From Cylindrodendrum hubeiense (taxonomy: Eukaryota; Ascomycota; Sordariomycetes; Hypocreales; Nectriaceae), in NCBI GenBank assembly GCA_014621425.1, contig JAANBB010000232.1:1-62475 (forward strand): DNA of 62,475 nt. Reading direction: 5' to 3'. A program made the position numbers and the translations under genes. The stretch's first letter is position 1; each line of letters begins with the position of its first letter. Under the pieces are notes generated by a model. The model made no database searches and had not been told where the DNA came from. It was given only the letters and a program-made list of their open reading frames with translations. This document shows positions 56,084 to 62,475 of the stretch, piece by piece.

Positions 56084-56980
56084 ATGTCTCGATCCATCCT
56101 CCTCACTGGCCTGATGGCCGCCGGCACCCTGGCCCAGACCATCCCTGGCTTCCAGTATGTCGGCTGCGCGAAGATCGACCGGGATGCTTTCGCCGTCGGG
56201 GCCTCCTTTACCATCGGGCCCACCGCCGAGCAGTGCCAGAAGGTGTGCGAGGAACAGTCAAAGAGCTGGGCGGCCTTGAGCGGCGGGCAGTGCTTGTGCG
56301 ACGACCCCAGCACCAGCAACCACGTCGAGTACACCAAGGTGGACGAGTCGCTCTGTGATTCCGATTGCGTCCCGGGAGACTCATCCCAGGGGCATTGTGG
56401 GGGCGGTGGCTACTCCGGTCTGCCCCGAGTGTACAGCTTGTACAAGAAGGATGGCGCTGATGACCCCGAGGAGGAGGACTGCCCAGACGAAGACGAGGAA
56501 GATGACGAAGAAGACGACGAAGGAGAAGGAGAAAACGCGACGGAAGAGGACGCGTCCGTGGTCTGGAAGGTTATCCACGAATGCCCCCCTGAAGTCGTCG
56601 ACTGCCCGTACCGCAAGAAGCCCGTGGTTCCCGAGGAGCCTCACTGGGTTGCCACCAACATGACCAGTGGGTGTCCCGGCGGCTGCACACCCCCCGACGC
56701 CACCAAGTACGTCAAGCCTCCTCCCAGTCACGAGGGGACCAAGTATGTCAAGCCTCCCACCGGCCATGAGGGGACCAAGGTTGTCACGCCTCCTGCTTCT
56801 TGCGAGGGCGCGGGGTGCGGCGGCGAGAAGGAAACCCAGACTGGGGAGGAGACCCCCGAGGAGACGTGCGTTGACTCGGCCTGCGAGCATGTCATTGTCA
56901 GCGGTGCTTCGCAATACGCTGGCAGCATCTTCTATGCTGCGGCGGCGGCTGGAGTTGCCTTCGCATACGCTCTTCTGTAA
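56084..56980 (+). CDS. WSC-domain, GPI-anchored cell-surface protein
   Basis: A single exon of 298 residues. A signal peptide (MSRSILLTGLMAAGTLAQ) is followed by a WSC domain (about 24-120) with the typical spaced cysteines: YVGCAKI, EQCQKVCEEQ, GGQCLCDD, ESLCDSDCVPGD and GHCGGGGYSGLPRVYSLY. WSC domains bind wall polysaccharides. Then comes an acidic run of about 35 residues (PEEEDCPDEDEEDDEEDDEG) and a second Cys-containing stretch. Three 12-residue repeats follow (TKYVKPPPSHEG, TKYVKPPTGHEG, TKVVTPPASCEG; bases 56702-56809). The hydrophobic C-terminus (SIFYAAAAAGVAFAYALL) has no cytoplasmic tail, so a GPI anchor is more likely than a Wsc-type stress-sensor tail. Confidence 0.88.
   Translation: MSRSILLTGLMAAGTLAQTIPGFQYVGCAKIDRDAFAVGASFTIGPTAEQCQKVCEEQSKSWAALSGGQCLCDDPSTSNHVEYTKVDESLCDSDCVPGDSSQGHCGGGGYSGLPRVYSLYKKDGADDPEEEDCPDEDEEDDEEDDEGEGENATEEDASVVWKVIHECPPEVVDCPYRKKPVVPEEPHWVATNMTSGCPGGCTPPDATKYVKPPPSHEGTKYVKPPTGHEGTKVVTPPASCEGAGCGGEKETQTGEETPEETCVDSACEHVIVSGASQYAGSIFYAAAAAGVAFAYALL
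56702..56809 (+). repeat. 36-base (12-residue) tandem repeat in the WSC gene
   Basis: Three in-frame copies at 56702-56737, 56738-56773 and 56774-56809. The first two are nearly identical; the third is diverged and gains a cysteine. Confidence 0.85.
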
Positions 56981-57377
56981 CGACAAGCATGGAAGACGAA
57001 TTACTGCCGAGTTCGAGAAAGGGGCTGAGGCTCGAACATTTACATTAACAAGGCGCTCGCGGGTTGAGAGCTGGGTGTTGGGGATATTGCCATCGAGTTA
57101 CGCATATAATACGGTACGGGCATATGTATGAGATTCTTTTTGTCTAAGCCAATATATGATATTTAAGAGTACTGCGCTTGCATTCACTAACTGTTGAATC
57201 TGGTAAGACGGAAAGCTAAATAAAAGAGCTTGTGGGTTGGACGCCACGCCGGGCTTTGGATAAAACTACTAAATGAGATGGGAAACATGTCGGTATCTTG
57301 GTAGCCGGGTATCATAGGTCAAACTGTCATACATCTCGTCCACGCCACGCCCTTGTCATCGCGCTCCGCACGCCAAC
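56981..57377. other. Intergenic, convergent 3' ends
   Basis: An AT-rich stretch between the stops of the WSC gene (plus) and the isoaspartate methyltransferase gene (minus). I see no gene in it. Confidence 0.5.
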
Positions 57378-58223
57378 CTACCAAGCCCTCCTCGGCGCAT
57401 CCGTCAGGGGAACGTACCGCACGCCAAACAGTCTCTTGCGGGTAATCTCCCCGTTCCCGTCCTTCTCGATCCGCCACACGTGTTGGTTGTAGCCCGACTC
57501 GTCGTCGTCCACGGGGATGAACATGCTGTGGGCTGTCAGTGTGTCGTCGCCTGGGAAACCGGCAGTTGGGACATGTCTTACCACCCAGGAGCCTTCAGCT
57601 GCTCGAGCAACTGCGGATGGATTTCCACCGCCGACGCTCCGACGTGGATGACATCCCATCCTGTGCCCCAGCCCTCCTCACCCTCCCTCGGGGCCTCACT
57701 CCACCCCTTGCGTCCATCACCCAGCCGAAACCGCACTTTGGCACTCTCAAGCAAGCGCCTGCCCTCGTCACTCTTACTCATGTTGCCCTCCCCCAGCAGC
57801 CTCAGCTCCTCGATGTGCTCCACGCCGACCACGAGCCCCCTCTCGCCGACAAGCTCGGCCAGCACGTGCGTCAGGTATCCGGAGCCGGAGCCGACGTCGA
57901 GCACGCGCGGGGCGGGCGACGAACTGGAGGGCAGGATGTACGAGAGCATGTGCTCGATGGCGGAGGCGTGCATGTGCGGCGCCGAGATGGTTGCGTCGTA
58001 GCCGATGGGCTGGGGAGAGTCCTCGTAGGGCATCGAGGGCGAGTAGTTGGCACGGTCGACCTGGCGGGGTTGGTTAAGACCGGACGAGATGGTGTGCAGC
58101 GCGAGAAGTGTGCTTAAATACCTTGAGGAAGGCTTCTTTGATACGGGCATCGGTGATCAGCCCGTTCTTCCACATGTTGTCGATGAGCGCCGTGTTGGTG
58201 GCGCCAGAGCACGTCCACGCCAT
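57378..58223 (-). CDS. Protein-L-isoaspartate O-methyltransferase (PCMT)
   Basis: Three exons on the minus strand (58223-58122, 58060-57582, 57525-57378) encode 242 residues. The enzyme methylates isoaspartyl residues in damaged proteins with S-adenosylmethionine, starting their repair. The N-terminal start [20 protein letters not shown] and the block [19 protein letters not shown] are family marks. The SAM-binding motif I is [19 protein letters not shown] (86-104); a later motif is [20 protein letters not shown]. The second junction uses donor GTAAGA and gives APGCMFIPVD, which keeps the spacing of the family's PGR-(L/M)-F-x-PV. An alternative GT four bases earlier would drop one residue. 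Introns are 61 and 56 bases. The frame upstream of the ATG has only GTG. Confidence 0.92.
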
Positions 58224-59138
58224 GGCCAAGTTGTGTCGAAGCCGGGCTCTGGTTCGTGAGAAGATAGATCGACCCTGTCGAGGAGCGAAGAAACTCCCTA
58301 CGGAAAGATGACACACCCGGAATCCTCTGGTGGTTGGCGCCAGATTGCGAGCAATACCCACGAGTTGCTTCCTGATGGACCGGTGCGGGGTGATGGCGAT
58401 ATGCTGACTGTGCCGGTGCTCAAATACCCTGTGGGGGGACTAGCAGAGGAGAAATAATGTTAACTAAGGATAAGAACTACTTCGATGAAACTTGAGCCAG
58501 ACTGCGGTCTCACGTAGCTTGTGGTTGTTGTGATGTTTATGAGGGGAACCGATGATCTCGAGTTGACGTTGGCTTAACGGCGGAGCTCATGCGGGGCCGC
58601 CATCGGATCAGCGGCGTCGGACTGTCGGCACCCCCCACAATCATCAAATCTACATTAGGATCTACTTAAGGATCTACATTACGATGCGATGACATTGTGT
58701 AGATACGTATTTATAGTCTATCGCCTACTATAATTGTTCTACATAGCCTGGGACGACAAGGTGAGAAGCTGATCACAGGAACCTGCAATTTGACAGACTT
58801 GAAAGTCTAGGAATGTGCTATTCATCACCATGGCAATATTACTTTCACCTCGCTGTGTTAGGAAATGTATTGTTTGACTGACTGCCACACCATGCGTAGA
58901 CGGCATTTTACAACAGCGCTCATAAGGAAATCTTTGTCGTTTTGACTGTGAATCCATCTCTGCGAGACAGCGTGCGACTGACATGTATAGTAAAAAAAAC
59001 CCCAGATATCCAGCCCTCCTGATCCAACCCAGAAACCTCCAAAACGCCCGTGAGTGCAACGTCGTGTCTCGGCAATAGACGTAATAATGTACAGTAACGG
59101 AAATCCGTGCATGGTATCGCAAGCAAGCCGAAATTCAG
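58224..59138. other. Intergenic: PCMT promoter and BSD2 3' end
   Basis: Both flanking genes are on the minus strand. A 12-base tandem repeat lies at 58648-58683. I see no gene in it. Confidence 0.5.
58648..58683. repeat. 12-base tandem repeat ATCTACWTWAGG x3
   Basis: Copies ATCTACATTAGG, ATCTACTTAAGG and ATCTACATTACG follow each other without gaps. Confidence 0.8.
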
Positions 59139-60254
59139 TTAAACCACCCGCTCAGTCGTCTCGCCCTCAGCAATGATGGGGACGCCCAGCCCTCGGTCAG
59201 GGCTCTGGAGAACCAACTGCTCGTGGCGGCGCACCCGCAGGAACTCAGCGACACTCTTGATCAGGAGGAACCATCCGACAACCATCAGCACGTATCCAAG
59301 CCACTCAGCGCCGCTGACGCTGCCCCATTCGCCATCCGTGACCTCGCCCTGTTCGAAGTTGTGCGAGTTGGGGTCGGGTGGTGCAGCGTATCCGTCGGGG
59401 CCGTTCATGGTAGGGGGTTCGTCCTGGGAGGCGCCCTTCATGGTGAAGCCGAATTGGATGAGGGTGATGCCGAGGCCGGCGCGGGATCCGTTCTTGGCGG
59501 CGTGGGTGGAGTGGAGGAGATAGGTGAGGAGGAAGCCGACGAGTTGGAAGGCCGTCGAGATCATGCCGTTCCAGACAAAGGAGAAAAAGGAGCCAACAGG
59601 CATGCCGTCGACGTAGACCTCGTCGCCGCCGCCCATGCCCGGGGCGAGGATAGTTGTTTCCCAGTACGGAGGAGCAGCATCAGCGGCTGCTTGCTCGTAA
59701 GACTATAGAGTGGTTAGCAACGGTGCGTGGACATCAGGGTCTCGGAGATGACATACAGGTGGTAGTTCATCTTTCTCCTTCTCGGGATCTCCCCGCTCGG
59801 GTCGTGCGGAAAGATTGGCAAACACTCCGTCGGAACCCACGCCGCCGCCGACGACTCGGGGTCGCGATCCTGAGGGCGTAGGGACTGGCTGTACGGGTGG
59901 TTGGACTGATGGTTCCCAGGTGCTCACGTTCTCGGATGACGAAGCATCGGGGGTGGAGTTCTGGCGCACTAGGCGTCGGCGGTCGTCAACTTCGTCGTCG
60001 CTTTCGTCGTCGTCGTCAAAGGCATCGGCCAGGTCGGGATCGACATTACGCTGGCGTGTGAGAGAGGAGGCGCGAGAGTGGAAGGACGGAGGAGGTGAGT
60101 TCGGGACGGGGCGGAGGCTTCGAGAGTCGACGGGACTGTTGACGTCGTCGTCGTCAGCAGCGTTGACCTGCGGAGCACAGTTAGAATAGAGGCCTCGATG
60201 GACGTCGCCGGGGTGCGATGCGTGGACACGTACTCGTTCGTATCGCCCAGTCAT
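59139..60254 (-). CDS. bsd2: BSD2/NDFIP-like membrane adaptor (Rsp5/Nedd4 recruiter)
   Basis: Three exons on the minus strand (60254-60234, 60167-59757, 59702-59139) encode 331 residues. BSD2 proteins sit in Golgi/endosomal membranes and bring the ubiquitin ligase Rsp5 to metal transporters and misfolded membrane proteins. The start MTGRYERVNAADDDD is typical of the fungal family. A disordered acidic region leads to the PY motif PPSY (143-146), created exactly by joining exons 2 and 3. Three hydrophobic segments follow: SFFSFVWNGMISTAFQLVGF, GLGITLIQFGF and WLGYVLMVVGWFLLI. Exon 1 is 21 bases. Intron 1 (60233-60168, 66 bases) is a multiple of three with no stop, so an unspliced reading would add 22 residues. 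Intron 2 is 54 bases. The gene is divergent with the CBP6-like gene. Confidence 0.9.
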
Positions 60255-61146
60255 GATGAATTAGATGGCGTCGAAGATGGAATCGAGGAAAGGGATGCGG
60301 ATGGGTGATGTTTGGCGGTGTCGGTATTGGTGTCGGGCTGCCTCCGAGATTGGCCTCGTGACTGCTCGGTAGCGATTCAGGGCGACGCAGGCTCTCGCGG
60401 ACAGGGAAATAGGGCGCCGGAATAAAATAGGCTCAGCTGCGTGAGGCCGGAGGGAATAAGCAACAAAAGAAGAAGACTAGGCACGGAGGTCAATGCAAAC
60501 CCGCGGTGGCGAACAGGGAGACGGAAGTCGAGGGAACGTCGGAGAGGCGGTTTGAGGGATTGGAAGCGGCTGCCTTAGTCAGGTGGTAGGCAGTCGTGTG
60601 CGCGGTAGGCTGATGGCTGTAGGTTGTAGGGGCTGTTGCGGCGGGCGTTAGGGGGACGGACGCCGGGTTGTAGGGGTGGTTAGCCTGTAGCGGAGCGACG
60701 GAATGGGAATGGATGATGCTGACAGGTACGCAGCACGACGCAGCACGACGAGCAGACGCAGGCGGACGCCGCACGTCGCCGCAGATCCGGGCTGTCCCCT
60801 CCGACGTCCCTCTGGGCTTCCTCTCTGGGCATGGCCTTACGTATTGCGACATAGGTCAGCGTCAAGACAGGGCCTGGCGGTGGATTGGCTCCACATCTCC
60901 GCAGCACTGCCCGGCGGGTGATGAGGCAATCGCAGAGCAGGGGTCCAGAGCGGTCTTTGCCTAAGGCATAATTCCCTGCGGAGTTTGCGGGCCAATCACA
61001 GCCGTCTTGAAGCAGTTCCAACAGCGACGCGCACTGTCTTCGATGCACTGTCCGTCGGAATTTCTTCACTTGGATGGATCGTTGACGTCGTGATAACCAC
61101 TCGTAGCGCAATCCCACCTACCCACGACCCTTGTCCTCAATTCACA
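60255..61146. other. Intergenic, shared divergent promoter, 892 bases
   Basis: The stretch lies between the starts of BSD2 (minus) and the CBP6/UQCC2-like gene (plus). It contains a short GCAGCACGAC direct repeat near 60730-60750. I see no supported coding frame. Confidence 0.5.
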
Positions 61147-61603
61147 ATGTCGCGCTCGGCATCGGTACGACTTCAATAATCACTGCACTATCGACCTCCC
61201 AGCTAACTCATGCTCAGTACAAAATCTACCAGGAGGTCTTCGCCCGATGGCCTCAACAGGCCCTCCGTCCGGACCACCAGCTCCAGGATGTCCTGAGCAA
61301 GGCCGTTGCCGAACGATACCAGACATACACGCCCTCCATGGAAGCCGAGGAGATGTCCAAGGCCAAGGCGCTGCGCTTCCTCGCACAAAACCGGTACAGC
61401 GATCGGGTGAGTGCCTGCGTGCTGCGAACGGGAACTGCGGGTGGCTAACAACTGCGTAGTTTGAGCTCAAGGGTCCTATGCTTCAGCCCAAGAGCCAGCC
61501 CACGTACTTTGAGGATCTGGTTAGGGAGATTGACGAGGCCCCCAACCGGACGTGGCTTGAGCGGGTGGGCAAGAAGTTGTCCGGCATGATCAGATTCCAG
61601 TAA
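61147..61603 (+). CDS. Complex III assembly factor, CBP6/UQCC2-like
   Basis: Three exons (61147-61164, 61218-61406, 61460-61603) encode 116 residues. The 18-base first exon (MSRSAS) leads into YKIYQEVFARWPQQALRPDH, which resembles the N-terminal helix of the UQCC2/CBP6 family; a later match is PTYFEDLVREIDEAPNRTWL and the basic end KKLSGMIRFQ. Family members bind newly made cytochrome b in mitochondria and start complex III assembly. No separate presequence is evident, as is common for CBP6. Both introns are 53 bases (GTACGA...CTCAG and GTGAGT...GTAG). The family assignment rests on motif memory, so function is a moderately supported inference; the exon structure is firm. Confidence 0.75.
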
Positions 61604-62091
61604 TACCGACGAACGAACATCGAACGGAAACACGGACGCAGACGACATAAGAGGACGCCAAGGGCATGGAAAAATATGAATGCCACAGGGGACACGAAAA
61701 TGAGGACGTCACGAGAAGACAAAACGATGCCATGGTTTGCCGGCGCGCAAAGGATACCCATGATACGACGTCTGGATTGTATTTGTATATATACACCTTG
61801 CATTTGCAATATCCTTAATGAGATGAAAGCAAAACACTAATGGAACAGCCGTGCACACTGCTGGCATCATACCAGTCAATGCTCCTGGTATAATGTTAAG
61901 TGCGTGCATCGACTGTTCCTATTAGTGCATTGTGGTCTCAGGACATTGCAAGGAGTTTGTATACGTATTGTATATTAGCTGTATCGAAAGCGATTTTTGC
62001 AACTGTACATGCTCCACGGCATATCCCATCTCTTCGTTTTGAGTCGTCTCCCAACGCCCCTGTCTAGCTGTAACGATCCGGTGTATCCACC
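61604..62091. other. Intergenic, convergent 3' ends
   Basis: An AT-richer stretch between the stops of the CBP6-like gene (plus) and the citrate carrier gene (minus). I see no gene in it. Confidence 0.5.
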
Positions 62092-62475
62092 CTAGATGTA
62101 CTTCTTCTCGGGATCCAGCTGGTCAAACAGCTCGATGCTCTTCTCATACATGGTGAAGACGATGCCGCCGCTCAGCACCAGCCTCGCCAGGCGCGGCAGG
62201 GCGCCGCTCCAGAAGGTCAGCACGCCCTCCTGCTTGAAGATCATGGACGCGCACTTGAAGGTGCTGCCGTACATGCTGCGCGCCTCGATGCTCTGCATGC
62301 GCGTCTTGATCGTGTCCAGCGGCTGCGTCACGTAGACGGTGATGATGCCCGCGAGGCCGCCGATGGCGAACGTGCCCACCGCGCCCAGCTTCTCGCCCGG
62401 CGCCGTGTACGACTCGGCGAGCTGCTTGAAGAAGGTGTACGAGCCGAAGCGGGTCGCGCTGTTGGCCGCCTGCCG
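62092..62475 (-). CDS. ctp1: Mitochondrial tricarboxylate (citrate) carrier, C-terminal part, cut by right edge
   Basis: The last 127 codons plus stop are visible; the N-terminal half lies beyond the window. The sequence opens with RQAANSATRFGSYTFFKQL, characteristic of the CTP branch of the SLC25 family. It contains the third-repeat signature QPLDTIKTRMQ (PxDxxKxR) and ends with the usual matrix-facing helix and a short tail FDQLDPEKKYI. The carrier exchanges citrate for malate across the inner membrane and so supplies cytosolic acetyl-CoA. No intron is seen in this part, and the codon phase at the edge is complete. Confidence 0.9.
   Translation of the reverse strand, partial: RQAANSATRFGSYTFFKQLAESYTAPGEKLGAVGTFAIGGLAGIITVYVTQPLDTIKTRMQSIEARSMYGSTFKCASMIFKQEGVLTFWSGALPRLARLVLSGGIVFTMYEKSIELFDQLDPEKKYI

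Overview
The window is nuclear DNA of a filamentous ascomycete, most likely a Sordariomycete. The genes are spliced, with short introns (about 47-190 bases), GT..AG ends and internal CTAAC/CTGAC-like branch sites. Coding GC is high. The proteins are typically Pezizomycotina, for example WSC and GPI wall proteins, the NCS1 nucleobase permease and a BSD2-type protein. I place 20 protein genes. One is cut by the left edge and one by the right edge. I see no tRNA, rRNA, transposon or CRISPR array. Exon coordinates were worked out by hand from splice signals and reading frame.

Layout, left to right. The first part (0-19.4 kb) is dense housekeeping DNA: an unknown partial gene, complex I subunit NDUFA13/GRIM-19, a short-chain dehydrogenase, the RNA polymerase II CTD phosphatase FCP1, condensin subunit CND1, the DDK kinase CDC7, ribosomal protein uL15 (RPL28) and the cohesion helicase CHL1. 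CHL1 carries an apparent one-base frameshift in an A7 run. From 20 to 28.4 kb lie an FCY2-like purine-cytosine permease, an unknown gene, a cysteine-rich GPI-anchored wall protein with a poly-Asp tract, and a GCN4-like bZIP factor. From 28.4 to 37.7 kb is a 9.3-kb stretch with no gene I can support, though it has simple repeats and a switch in purine/pyrimidine strand bias.

The right part (37.7-62.5 kb) holds a double CCCH zinc-finger protein, mitochondrial acyl carrier protein, a secreted M14 carboxypeptidase, complex I subunit NDUFS8, and a large unknown fungal protein. These are followed by a tandem pair of small secreted cysteine-rich proteins, an NmrA-like reductase, a WSC-domain wall protein, protein-L-isoaspartate methyltransferase, BSD2, a CBP6/UQCC2-like complex III assembly factor and the citrate carrier (partial).

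Three themes recur. Mitochondrial respiration: NDUFA13, ACP, NDUFS8, the UQCC2-like factor and the citrate carrier. Chromosome cycle and transcription: FCP1, CND1, CDC7 and CHL1, with CND1/CDC7 and RPL28/CHL1 divergently transcribed from short shared promoters. Cell surface and secretome: two GPI-type wall proteins with strongly acidic tracts, a secreted carboxypeptidase, and the duplicated cysteine-rich pair. The pair is the most novel-looking system here. The copies share signal peptide, intron position and promoter blocks, and differ by an internal repeat duplication with a matched change in cysteine count.
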